Of a DNA stretch of 64,000 nt, positions 11,785 through 22,749 are shown piece after piece; within the stretch, counting starts at the first letter, position 1; every line of letters starts with the position of its first letter. Origin of the DNA: Thelonectria olida (taxonomy: Eukaryota > Ascomycota > Sordariomycetes > Hypocreales > Nectriaceae). A program made the translations under genes and the position numbers. The stretch lies in the NCBI GenBank assembly GCA_020736575.1, contig JAGPYM010000070.1:40953-104952 (forward strand), in the 5' to 3' direction. Under the pieces are notes generated by a model, which saw nothing but the letters and a program-made list of their open reading frames with translations, was not told where the DNA came from and ran no database searches.

Positions 11785-12894
11785 GATGCAGGAGCCAGTT
11801 CATGCAGTTGCAATTGATTAAACTCTAAGATGGACCTCAAAGATGGGCCACCGAGGAACAGGGAGGAAATCGACGCGGGGAGGGAGAAGAAAAGAAAGTA
11901 TGTCTTGTAAGAAAACTTGCTCGTCGTATGTAAAACGTGCTACAAAGCTCGGGACGGCAGTGCATGCACGGCGGGGGGCGACCTTAAGAGAGCCCGTGGC
12001 CACGATTTCGATGGGCCCCAAGTTTGGCCGCTAAGCAAGAGGCAAGGATTGCGTAGGAAGGCCCTCTGCATGAAGAGGTTGCATTTGAGGGCCAAGAAAC
12101 ATTCGCTGTCGACCAATACTGAATTGCGGTGCCGTTGGGCTGGGTGGCTGAGAGCAGGGAGGCCTGATTGGTAATTAGCCCAAGCTGAGATGGCCCGCCA
12201 TTGCCGCCATTCTGGAGTCCGTTGGAGGGGCGTTGGAAGGGGCAAGGAGCAAAGAGGAGGAGCTGAGATATTCGAGACTTGCGTTGGCGTGAATGTCTTG
12301 TCTCGGAAAGGTTTGGGTTGCAACGACGATGTGACCGAAATCAGCACACTCAACAAGGGAGACGGGAACAAGGGTCTTGTGGGTTGAAAAATTGTCGTGA
12401 GACTAAAAACTCGACTCACGAATTCCGCCTTCTGAATCAATGGAGGGATGGGGCTTATTGCCGAGCCGGAGCCGGCGGGTCTCTACCTGACTGACCCCTG
12501 GATCCCTGACAGATTCCTAGGCGGCTCCTCGACGCCTCAACGGGCCCGTCCGTAGCGTATTGTCCGTGGTCGAAGTCGAATGCCGGCGCCCAAAAGAATT
12601 CCGACGTGCAGATGTGGCTTTGCTGGCCGGGTCTTGGTTGGCTCTCACGCACAATAACCACGCGGAAATCAGAGACATGGCGTTCAAAAGAGAAATTCTC
12701 CTTGGTGGCGTTATTAAGCCAGTGATTCTTTCTCTTCTTCCAACAGCCCGGTTGGCGGGAGATACTCGATCCAGGTTGGTCTTTTAACTGTCCCACGGCC
12801 CCGGGTCACGACTGACAAGCATTAGACTGGGGCTTCTTATGCGTGTTGATTGACGATGCTGATTCACTGTTGAAGAGAGGAAACACACGAAAAA
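11785..12894. promoter_or_regulatory. Divergent intergenic region, permease / rhodopsin-like gene
   Basis: About 1.1 kb between two outward-facing start codons must contain both promoters. I see no conserved reading frame and no clear operator repeat. Confidence 0.4.
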
Positions 12895-14208
12895 ATGTCT
12901 ACCAACTCAGAGGCGGCACCGCCGTTCTATCTCTTCACCGATGACAACCACTCGGCCTTGGTCGTGGTAGCATCTCTCGTCTTCCTCATCTATGCGGTCC
13001 TCGGCATGCTCACAAAGCTGCTCATTCGACTCAACATTACGTCTTTGAAGGATTACGACTTCACCTTGTTGGCTGGCCTGTTCTTGTACTTTGTACAGAC
13101 CGCTTGTATCATCGCTGCTTGCCGCAATGGTCTTGGCCAACACCGCGATGCCATCTCAGAGGCTGATTTCTTGCGCTTTAGCAAGGTATGTTCCACTAGT
13201 TGTCAAGTCACGGACAAAGCTAACTCTTCACCTCACCAGTTAATCTACGCTGCTCGGATTCTTTCCCTCTTCGTCGCCGGCTGCACCAAGATCTCTCTCT
13301 GTCTCCTCATCAGGCAGATCGACAACCAAGGTCGACTTAATATGGCAAACTTGGCTCTCGGTGGCATTGTTCTCGTCTGGGTTGCAACGGGCTTCTTTGC
13401 TACTATTTTCCAATGCCCGCTGCCCTCTCCATGGGTTGCGAATAGCAACGACGAGTGCCCGAACTACGGACCCATTTTCCTCTACAATGGCATCATGGAC
13501 ATCTTGACGGACCTCGCCTTGTGTGTTTTGCCCGTCGCCATGATGTGGCACGTCCAGACCACGCTCCGCAGAAAAATTATCGTCATGTCTCTGTTTGGAA
13601 CTCGCATTATGTCAGTCTCCGGCCAAAGGCTTTCCTACATCTGCTAACTCGCAAATAGCGTCCCTATCGTCACCATCCCGAGCCTTTCCAACGCCAACTA
13701 CCTATTCCGAGACTACTCTGACCCAACCTGGCTCACCCTCTCGAGCACAATCTGGTTCCAAGTCTCCTTGGGGCTTTCCGTTCTTACGGTCTGCATTCCG
13801 AGTTTAAAGGGTGTCATCGATAGTCTTCTTGGGTCTACTTCTGTTGCAGCCATCCAAATGCCGTACGAGCTCAAGGACAGCGGTGGACGATCCGGCCTTC
13901 AGCCTACGATGCTGGGCGATTCAAGCTCGTCCAAGCAGGCGTCACGAGATGTGAGTCGACCAGGCATGCTCAACAGCAAGGGTAAGTCCCCGGAGAACTC
14001 CACCTGGTACCCAGAGCGTGAAGTCAGGGCGAAGCACGGAGGGGGCGGTAGTCTCAGCGGGAGCGAAAGCGTACGTAAATTGACCGAGGGGGTCATCGTC
14101 GTTCGTGACGAGTTTGAGATTTCCTACGATGACAGGAGGGCCTCGACATCTCGGGCTGGCTCACGCGAGTCTGCGGATGCTGGGTATCGGAGAGTAGAGC
14201 ACATCTAG
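12895..14208 (+). CDS. Fungal rhodopsin-like integral membrane protein (PTH11-related, no CFEM)
   Basis: Three exons (12895-13185, 13240-13610, 13659-14208) give 403 aa. Seven hydrophobic helices can be placed. The first spans about residues 23-43 (ALVVVASLVFLIYAVLGML). The others include the LIYAARILSLFVAGCTKISL segment, the helix NLALGGIVLVWVATGFFATIFQC, and YNGIMDILTDLALCVLPVAMMW. That last one is the family's N..TD..L...P signature. The C-terminal 130 residues are polar, Ser- and Gly-rich and probably cytoplasmic. Members are fungal GPCR-like membrane proteins, mostly uncharacterised; some PTH11 relatives act in surface sensing. No extracellular CFEM domain is present. Function beyond membrane location is unknown. 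Confidence 0.85.
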
Positions 14209-15365
14209 ATTACCTTCGCCCGTCATGGCCCAATACGAGTCATTTTGCTTCCAACCCCTCCACTTTCTCGACATTGCACAAACCAAAGTGGGCTTTATTC
14301 GTTCCCGTCTGTCGATCCGGGATGTTCCATGTTCCCAACTTTAGCCCTGAAAACTTTGCCTCATAGTGCAGCTGTAGTGTTTTCACCCTTCAATCTCGTT
14401 GTGGCCGGGGAGGACGAGCCTAATGGACAAATTCCGCATGTCCTACAGCACGACGCCGGAAAGACGCCGCCATTTCCCGCCCCTCAGCGAGAGTTGTTAG
14501 TGATGAAGAAGGGTCGATTTGCACAACGAAATCTGGCAACCTGCTCCACCTCCACCAGGCCAGATGATCCCCCTCGCGAAAGCGGGCCGGACCTGGTGGT
14601 CATCGACGGATCGTCTTGGGACTCTGGCCACTAAGCCCATATGGGATAAGGCTGCAGGGCTCGGGGTGTGCCCTGAGCTTCGATGCGGCATTAGGGAGTG
14701 AGTAAGTTATGTGCCTACCTACCCTACTGCCTATCGTCGATCAGAAGAGTCAATTCCGGAAGACGCTTCGCAAGCTTGTCGACATCAAGCGGGATACGTG
14801 GGGGAGCGAGTGGGCGAAAAGACCATTTATCATTCACCACCATCGAAAAACCACTCTTCTCACTTCCCATCCAAGGACGGAAGTGAGAAAAGGGACAGTC
14901 TAGGGTGAAGTTTCCATCCTCAAGCGCACCGGATCCAGTCTTGCAAGGAAATACCGGCCGGTCCGTCTCCAGAGTCTGTACATATGGATGCCAATAGCCG
15001 GTGCTTAGTCTCGCTGCCCCCTCGCACCACCGCAGTCGCGCCACCACTGGGGCTAGAGTACGACCCAAAGAGCCCCCACTGATGCGCTTCCGCACTGCTT
15101 GGGGCTGTCGAATACTCTGAATATTATTCGTACAGAGAATTGGACTTGCTGGGGTTGATCACCAGCCATGGTTCCAGCTGGTTTTTTCCGAAATGCTGCC
15201 GTTGCTGCTTCTTTCTCGCACCCCGGCACCCCGTTTGTTCACTTTCGCCGACCAGCAGGGTTCGCATTTGTGAGCTACGAAGAGACCAAGACCAAGTTAA
15301 TACGTGGTAGATATCTCGTTTCTTCTTTTACCCCCTGCGACCCTCTTCACTATCATTACCACACC
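14209..15365. other. Intergenic, nothing firmly recognised
   Basis: More than 1.1 kb separates the rhodopsin-like gene from the MATE start codon. Frames of 60-120 codons occur on both strands but none shows a family motif. An in-frame ATG at 15168 would add 66 residues to the MATE protein. I treat that part as 5' leader because the family N-terminus fits the ATG at 15366. Confidence 0.4.
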
Positions 15366-16790
15366 ATGGAGTCTCGAGATCGTCTCGTCGAAGAGACTGA
15401 GCCTTTGCTGTCAGAGACGGAGCATCATGGCTCCAAGACAACGGCGCAAAGCGTGTGGTCAGAGCTGCGGATCCTCGCAGAGTTCTCACTTCCTCTCGTC
15501 ACGACGTATTTGCTGCAATATTCCTTCAGCGTGATCACAACCTTTATTGCTGGACATCTCAGCGCCGATGATCTGGCAGCCGCCAGCGTTGGCGTTACCA
15601 CTATGAACATCATTGGTCTCGCCATATTCGAAGGAATGGCTACGGCTCTCGACACCCTCTGCGCTCAAGCATACGGAGCTGGCAATATTGCTGGAGTCGG
15701 GCTACATGTTCAGCGAATGCTTCTTCTGATGGCTCTCGCGGTTGTTCCCGTCGGCACTTTCTGGGTCTTTTCGGCTCCTGTGTTGGCGGCATTCATCCCC
15801 CAGCATCATCTGGCTGTGAAAGCCGGTTCCTTCCTGAGAGTAAGCTTGATCGGCCTCCCTGGATATGCTTCATTCGAGGCTGGCAAACGATTTCTCCAAG
15901 CACAAGGAAACTTCAAGGCCGGGATGGCAGTGCTGATAATCTGCGCCCCAGTCAATGCGTTCCTGAGCTGGCTCTTTGCCTTTCGCTTGGGCATGGGCCT
16001 CGACGGTGCTGCATTGGGAGCGGCTCTTGCCAACAACTTGCGTCCAGCCCTGCTTCTCGTCTATATCCTGTTTCTCGACAAGTCATCCCATCAGTGTTGG
16101 GCTGGCTTCTCTCGAAGGGTGTTTCAAGGCTGGAGCCCCATGGTTAGGTTATCAACCGCAGGCTCAGCTGTCACTCTGGCCGAGTGGGCAGCGTTTGAGA
16201 TTTTGACATTCAGCACGTCGTACATTGGCACAACACATCTAGCCGCCCAGACTATTTTAACTACTACATCTGTGGTAATGTGGCACATTCCCTTTTCAGT
16301 GAGCGTTGCCGTCAGCACCCGCATTGGACATCTTATTGGCGCAGGCTTTGTCTCTGCAGCTCGACGAGTAACTGTCCTATACTTCTTTTGCTTTACTGTC
16401 ATTGGTATCTGCGATGGGGTTCTCCTATATGCCTTACGCAACCACCTCAGTCTTTTCTTCTCCGACGACTCTTCCATCCGTGAGCTGGCCACCAAGGCAA
16501 TGCTTGCAGTAGGTACGTTCCAAGTAATTGATGCTATTCAATGCGGGTGCAACGGAGTCCTACGTGGCCTTGGTAAACAGTCAATCGCTGCTTGGGTGGT
16601 TTTCTTTGTCAACTATTTTGCAGCGATTCCCTTTGCTATCTGGCTCGAGCTCGGGTCCCCTCACATGGAGTTGACGGGTGTCTGGGTAGGCCTTGGGACC
16701 GGCTTGGTGGTAATTAGTGTCGTTGAGGGCGGTTTCTTGAAACTTCTCGACTGGCAAGAGTGTGTGGATGACTTGATAGCAAATGAGTAA
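15366..16790 (+). CDS. MATE family multidrug/organic cation exporter
   Basis: A single exon encodes 474 aa from the ATG of MESRDRLVEETEPLLSE. The family core begins at LAEFSLPLVTTYLLQYSF, the first MATE helix. ASVGVTTMN and the signature GMATALDTLCAQAYGAG (family GxxxAxxTLxxQAxGA) follow. Twelve helices in two similar bundles can be traced to the end. ITGHLS-like (FIAGHLSADDLAA) and FEAGKRFLQAQG (family RRFLQAQ) are further marks. Members use a proton gradient to export cations, drugs or secondary metabolites at the plasma or vacuolar membrane. The intron-free state is common in fungal MATEs. No biosynthetic enzyme cluster lies next to it, so the cargo cannot be guessed. Confidence 0.92.
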   Translation: MESRDRLVEETEPLLSETEHHGSKTTAQSVWSELRILAEFSLPLVTTYLLQYSFSVITTFIAGHLSADDLAAASVGVTTMNIIGLAIFEGMATALDTLCAQAYGAGNIAGVGLHVQRMLLLMALAVVPVGTFWVFSAPVLAAFIPQHHLAVKAGSFLRVSLIGLPGYASFEAGKRFLQAQGNFKAGMAVLIICAPVNAFLSWLFAFRLGMGLDGAALGAALANNLRPALLLVYILFLDKSSHQCWAGFSRRVFQGWSPMVRLSTAGSAVTLAEWAAFEILTFSTSYIGTTHLAAQTILTTTSVVMWHIPFSVSVAVSTRIGHLIGAGFVSAARRVTVLYFFCFTVIGICDGVLLYALRNHLSLFFSDDSSIRELATKAMLAVGTFQVIDAIQCGCNGVLRGLGKQSIAAWVVFFVNYFAAIPFAIWLELGSPHMELTGVWVGLGTGLVVISVVEGGFLKLLDWQECVDDLIANE

Positions 16791-17432
16791 CCGAAGTTCC
16801 GAGAAGGAATTCGGCTATGCCTAATACCGATAACATGTGCATTTGATTATTGCGATCTGAATCGACACTGAAGGCTTGTCATCGCGGGCAGAAGACTGGC
16901 CCAAGCCTGTTTGGCATATGCAACTCCTGACAGAGTGTAGAGTGGTAGTCTGAGTAACTTCTGGTTAGCAAGGGGGGGGGTTTCACTTTTCACATAAATC
17001 GTACGACACGATCCAACCACACGCTGCAGCTATGCTTATCTGGAGGCTGGCTCGCAATGTTGAACTAAACATTTGCTTTTTGTGCTATTGCTAATTCGAC
17101 CGCCGGTCCGGAGACTCGACAAGGAACGTTGCCGGCGTCTCAACTCCTGTCCCCTGGCTCCGACAACCGATCACTAGTTTGCTCACCAAGCATTAGCTGC
17201 TTGCTCATAACTATTGGCAGTTTGCCCATGTATATTTGCTCATAATTGGTTGACCTTCTGAACTTTCTTCTTTGCAGAAAAAACAGGTCATGATGCACCA
17301 GGGGCTCCCTGACCCCTGTCAGATAGCTCTCGCGCCATCAATAGGCGAAGGATTGGCGCGACCGCACACGGAAACACAAGCGTCTTGGAATCTCCAAGCG
17401 AGGACTTTCTTTTTCTTCTCAGTGATCAGGGT
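16791..17432. other. Intergenic with short TTGCTCA-type repeats
   Basis: Contains a run of nine or more G near 16970. Three copies of ttgctca and related variants lie between about 17170 and 17245. A small hairpin is formed by caggggctccctgacccctg near 17300. No gene was recognised. Confidence 0.4.
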
Positions 17433-17850
17433 CTAAGTTAGCCGTTTGACAGATACCGGCGTTCCAGGCCCAAAACGCCTCAAATTATAGGAACCAAACC
17501 CGTAAAAAATTCGGGATTTTTCGCCTGTCAGACTCGACACAGGGCTACATTCAATTCTTTTCTCACTGCCATCCATCCCGCCCCCGCTTGTCTTTCCACG
17601 CATTAGTTTTATAATGTTTTCGTACGTCCAGTCGAAATAATCCAGCGCTCCTTGCAAGGATCCCTGGGGAGTAACCTTGGCCGCCGCGGCCCTTTCGCCA
17701 ACATGGAGCAGGTAAAGCGATATGCCGAATGTCAAAGCCAAGACCCCTGGCGAAGTGCCGAAGGTGAAAACTCCAGAGAACCAAAATAAACTCAGGAGAG
17801 CCAGACCCGACGCCTTGTTTCTTATAAAAGGCTGGTCTACATGGCTCTAT
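17433..17850 (-). pseudogene. Possible remnant of a small membrane protein (uncertain)
   Basis: A minus-strand frame stays open for about 135 codons without a convincing start. Its first part reads as a membrane helix (LALLSLFWFSGVFTFG, then VLALTFGISLYLLHVGER). A helical polar part follows (GALDYFDWTYENIIKLM). The composition looks more coding-like than the surrounding DNA, but I recognise no family and see no clean ATG or splice sites. It could be an exon of an unannotated gene, a relic, or a chance frame. Confidence 0.25.
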
Positions 17851-20327
17851 GAATACGGTGTTACTCAATTCAGTCCAATCACGGTTGATGGCCCATTTAG
17901 TCGTTGTTCTCTCTCACTCACTCGTCTTGTGACAACTTTCGATAACAAAAGGGATTCGGCAACGAGAGCATTCAATAGAACATAAGTATGTAATGAAAGG
18001 GAACAGTCATAAACTATCATGGATTCATATCGCTACCTCCACAGCAGTGACTGACTCTTCAATATACAGATACCCAGTCTTATAACTCAGTGCACTGTCA
18101 CTTGAATTCTTCCAACCATTGACTAATTGGTAAATTTATCCCTTTTACACTCACCCTATATATGCCTTGTATTGTAAGTGTATCAGCTCTTTCTTTTCTA
18201 TATGGAATCCATACGTGTGGATAACTAGAAACAGGGTGTAGAAAATTCTTACATACCTAACGGAATACAGATAGATAATAAGGATGAGCTGCTACTTATC
18301 TTATGTAGCCTAACTACTACATTGGGTCTGAGAGGTTTGGATGCGGCTGGAAGGCTTATATCAAAGGATTGATATACATACTCCAGACGAGACCAATAGC
18401 TAGCCTCGAATCTTGAGTATTAACACCACTTACACTTCGATATGCATACTCAGTACTTAATCGGTAAAAGAGCTGGTCTAGTAAATGAATTTAACAGTTT
18501 AAAGTACTTAGTAATACTAGCTGTACATTCTGAATGTCAGAGAGACATAACAACTTTGTTAACTCATGTTACTCGCATGTCTTCAAGTCACTAAAGCCCC
18601 CCTTGCAACTGGAGTCAGTAGTAATATCCTTATAGTGCATTGTGAAGATTCAGTTATGAATTTTTTGCCTGCTCTCTTGGCGCAAAAGTCCATTAGGGGG
18701 CCGTAGAACGGTCGAGATGTTAGTGTACACTCATTATCCAGATGTGGTAAGTCTCGGCAAGAGTTGAGAACTTGACATTCTTCACGATATGTTAACCGTT
18801 AAAAGTAGCCACTGCTACTTCCTACTAGCATCCCTATCAATAACGTCACCTGTCTTTATTATAACGGCAGCGTTGGAAACAGCGAACCGTAGTAGCAATC
18901 CGGAGTGGCACGGTTAATAGAATGAGAGGAGGGGGGGTAGGTCAGTCCACACGGAGTCTAGTCATTGTCTGTCAACATTGTATTAGCCATGTAAGGCCTT
19001 TTTAATGCCTTATTTGCTCCAATCACTAAGACTGTAGCTAATGACCTCGTTACTGCGGTTCTCTAAATTTGAAGTCAAGCTCTCTAACATACCATAGTCG
19101 ATAGATACCGTATGGAGTTATTTGACCGAGCAATGGAGTATGAAACTATAGGCTAGTTTAGTAAAGACTTACCCAAGCTATTTAGTTTTGTCTTATAAAG
19201 AGCAATCAGGGTCATAGAGTAATATAGGAAGCGCAATCTGCATTTACTATACACTTGAGATATAGGTTCATAGGTAGAGAATTTGTCAATTGTAGCACAT
19301 CCTTAATTATTATTTATTACGTTTTAAAGTTGTTATAAAACACTTCCTAGATTATATTAATGCCATAACTGACATCTCTCATTTGTAAAGTTTGGGCTTG
19401 TTATGTGAAGTCCTTCTTGTCCTTTCTTTCATCCACAGGTCGCGTACTAAAACCACAACCTATTCCTCACAAGTATGTACTTCCCTAGGCCATGATAGTT
19501 GGGACTTTATCGACACCATTATTCTAGTCACAAAATCTTTTGCTTTTGGGTTTCAAACACCTTATATGTGTCGAATTCATACCGCCTCTCAGGGCATCGC
19601 TAAAGTAAAGGAGAATAGAGTAGTATTACTCGTACCATCTATTTGTCGTTTATTCTGCTAACCTTAGACATGAATTCTATAGACCTAATTTTGCTCAGAA
19701 AGCGTGGTAGAAATGCGCATCAGCAGAATGTATTAAATCTAGAATACGTATAGCTTGTTAAGGTAATAATGTTGCGAGCACTACGAATTGGACTCAGCGT
19801 TGGAATTGCAGGGATGTTTCACAGACAGGGGTCAGACCGTGAATTAAATTGCAAACAAATCCAATCAGATCAAGATCGAGGAGATACGCGTAATTACCCA
19901 CTGATTTGCGCAGTAGCCCTCCTTTGGCGCGTAACGGTCCTCCACGCCCGCATTTCTCTCCTAGCATCTCACCACAACACAGCCGTCCACGAGCGCAGGC
20001 GGGCTGGTATGCGGCAGTGCAATGCGGACAGTGCATCTTCGGGCCCGTATTGATGCTCGGAAACAATGTCAACCAATCGAAATAGCTATCAAGAGTTCAG
20101 CTGGCAAGGGTAGACAATTGAACATCGACCAACACACCAATCAGCAACGATGTGAACGGGCGGCTATTCTCTCATGTTTCATACTAAAGGTGAGGCAGGC
20201 AAGGAACATGGTATGATTCAACTTTCTGCTTGCTGTCATTTTTCCCCCTCAATTTGGAAACCGTCATTCTCCCATCCTCACGACAACTACTACCTACCTA
20301 GTTCCAGCAACTCGGCATGAATTCATA
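17851..20327. other. Gene-poor, moderately AT-rich region
   Basis: About 2.5 kb with frequent stops in all frames. From about 17990 to 19770 the composition is visibly richer in A+T than the flanking gene regions, but CpA and TpG are still common, so this is not the RIP pattern seen at the right end. Around 19780-20230 the composition returns to normal. I recognise no transposon domain, RNA gene or conserved exon. Confidence 0.45.
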
Positions 20328-21792
20328 ATGGTGTCTCCGAAACCTGAAGCCCAGTATAGCACTCTCGAAGTTCCATACGTCGAGGCTCAAAGTCACCCAC
20401 CTCCCCAAGTCAATCTCGATGCGACAGCCTCTTATGATTACCCAGAGGCAATCAAGCCAGACCCGGTCCCTACTTATGGGTATGGAGAGCCGACCGATGC
20501 CCAGCCACTAGCTTCGACTTCAAATCCGGCGAGAATATGTGGGTTGCGTCGAAAGGTGTTCCTTGGGGTGATTGCCATCATCATCCTCATCGGGATTGCC
20601 GTCGGCGTAGGCCTTGGAGTAGGATTGAGGCACACAACAAACGAGACGACCCCAAACGAAAGCAAAAATTCGACCGGAGATACTGGGACTGGCACCACTG
20701 TCCTCCGCAGCACTAGACTAGCCGCAGCAAACTTCACAGATGAGTTTGGCAACGACAACTACCTGGTCATCTACCAGAGGAAAAATCGTGCTATCTATAT
20801 GTCTGCTTTCAACTCCTCGGAAGACAAATGGATCGTGTCTCCCGTTGTAGACGGAACCAATGGCATTAGTCTAGACCTAGTGCGTGAGGGTACTGGTCTA
20901 GGACTTGATATTTATTATCAAAATGAAACAGTAAGTCAAGAAATCAGCGTCGTCACCAAGATGTAAAAGCTCACCCAGGCCATAGCATCGCTATCTTCAT
21001 CTTTACTTTCAAACTCCCAATAATGTCATCAAAAACCTCTTCAGAAATACAATATCAACAAGCACGACCTCTAGTCCGAAAGACTGGACTTCTCCCTTTG
21101 ACTACGATATTTTTACTGCTATGAATGGGTCTTCGATACGCTCATACGGACGACAATGCTATAACTGCATGAAATCCGAGTATGTCTTCTTTCAGGCCGA
21201 TTCCGGTGGCATCAATGGGGGATATCTTCCCGGAAAGAACGAAGAGGGTTGGGAGAATAGATATTTCGAAGACAGCCCGAAGGCCTCGAATAACACGGAC
21301 ATCGCAGTGGCAAGTGTCGCCGCTGTCAACGGAACCCGAGCAATCGCTCTATTCTTTCGAAGCGAATCAGGTGTTTTGACGGAGCTTGCGTACAAGGTCG
21401 ACAAATACTATGAGACCACAACTCTTCCGCGAGGGATTGGAGAGAAAACGGCCATTGCTGCATTTGCGGCAGGATTTAATGAAACCGACTCGGACAACTC
21501 AAACCCCCTCAGCATCCAGGTACTGACGACGGATCCGGACTCAGACGATGGAGTCCTCTTGACGTATTTGCAGGATGGAGACTGGGTGTCTGGAGGCGAA
21601 GTGACAGACCTATCCGACTGTTCTGATCGAGCTTCCATGGCGTCAACTCATGATTCCAGGGTATACTGTGTTGTGGAGAGTAACGGAGGCGTCGACATTC
21701 GTGAGTGGGCGTGGCGTGGCAACCCGTCAGGTGCATCAAGTACCTTCACCAGCTATGAAACTATCGGAAAAGTCAACACAACTGGTTCGTAG
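20328..21792 (+). CDS. Membrane-anchored fucose-specific lectin-like beta-propeller protein
   Basis: Two exons (20328-20962 and 21045-21792) encode 460 aa. The second donor (AT|GTAAAA) is preferred over the stronger GTAAGT at 20931 because only it keeps frame into the conserved exon. Residues 1-76 are Pro/Tyr-rich and cytoplasmic. A single membrane helix follows ICGLRRKV at about 77-100 (LGVIAIIILIGIAVGVGL), giving type II topology. An N-glycosylation-rich stalk comes next. The rest resembles fungal fucose-lectin proteins of the AAL/FLEA type: LAAANFTDEFGNDNYLVIYQ, IYMSAFNSS, W.VSPVVDG, and several blades each with a D/W/Y-rich strand. Such propellers bind fucosylated glycans. Whether all sugar-site Arg/Glu/Trp residues are kept cannot be judged by eye. 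It lies about 1 kb from a second lectin-domain gene. Confidence 0.78.
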
Positions 21793-22420
21793 TTGGATAA
21801 AAGTATTTCAGTTTCATATTCCCAAGTCTCATTTTCGAAAACGACCACGATTTATTTTGGCACGCTCTAGTCTATTCAGGTATCCTCTGCTGTATCTTGA
21901 GTTGCAGTAGTCAAGTACTCGAGATGCATGGTAATATATAGACTTGCTGTGTACAACCCGAACATTGTCTCTACCCCCTGGCTTCTATTCAAGCCGAGGA
22001 AGCCCACTTACCGTAGCACCTTCCACTCTCTTTCGCGATAAATTTTGAAGCACTGTATGTCAAAGCCTGCAACTTGATTTCGCCGTTCGTAGCTGGCCCA
22101 AGCAACCTGCATAGAGCGAGGACATGTGAAATGAACCCTCCATGCAACAACTTCGTATTTATACTTCAGGACTATTTCCGCTCTACCCTCACAATCAGGT
22201 CATGAAAGTCACAATAGCACCACGGAGCTCTATTTAAAACGCTTGGGCTCGGACCAATATTTCCACCAATTAGCGGCGAGGCAGAGAATGATATAGAGAA
22301 AGGGACGGATCTTATCGATGATCCATGCTCTGAACACGAGCACATAATTACGACATGATATAGCACATACTATGTAAAGCGCACAGAGCCTGCGTATAGC
22401 AGTTAGAAGATATCGCATGT
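21793..22420. other. Intergenic, nothing firmly recognised
   Basis: Downstream of the lectin gene. A minus-strand frame near 22230-22445 has hydrophobic stretches but no recognisable family. Confidence 0.35.
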
Positions 22421-22424
22421 GCCT

Positions 22425-22700
22425 CATCTCTGGACTGTGGTGCACCGACTCAAATCAACCGATAACAATCTCGGTAACCCAATTTAGTCTTGTGTCCGGG
22501 CTGGGCGATCGGTCCGTCACATCGTGATAGAAATACATGTCCCCATCCAGGTATGCTTCGGAGAAACACTCCCCAACAGGAATCAACCCCCACCACGGTC
22601 CGTGTCTCGTTAAAATGCCGAGGTGGCATTCCAGAGAATGCGTCACGAGCTCTTGGCCGGTTGTATACTTAAGTTCTCAATAGACCTGTGGGTTATTTGT
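22425..22700 (-). pseudogene. Possible gene fragment, minus strand (uncertain)
   Basis: An open frame of about 80 codons with protein-like composition (GPWWGLIPVGECFSEAYLDG and a following MYFYHDV) ends at a stop near 22455. It lacks a clear start and sits in the promoter of the EEP-jacalin gene. It may be the tail of a decayed gene or chance; I recognise no family. Confidence 0.22.
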
Positions 22701-22749
22701 CCAAGAGAATCGCAAGGCACTTGCAACAAGACACTCATACGCCGTCACG

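Noticed and set aside
14724..15095. 123-codon minus-strand frame between the rhodopsin-like and MATE genes
   Set aside because: No motif, no splice-supported extension, and competing frames of similar length on the other strand.
15168..15365. 66-residue N-terminal extension of the MATE protein
   Set aside because: The extension has no family match and the conserved N-terminus fits the ATG at 15366; it is probably 5' leader.
10119..16790. Secondary-metabolite cluster including permease, membrane protein and MATE exporter
   Set aside because: No polyketide synthase, NRPS, terpene synthase or tailoring enzymes lie in or next to this stretch.
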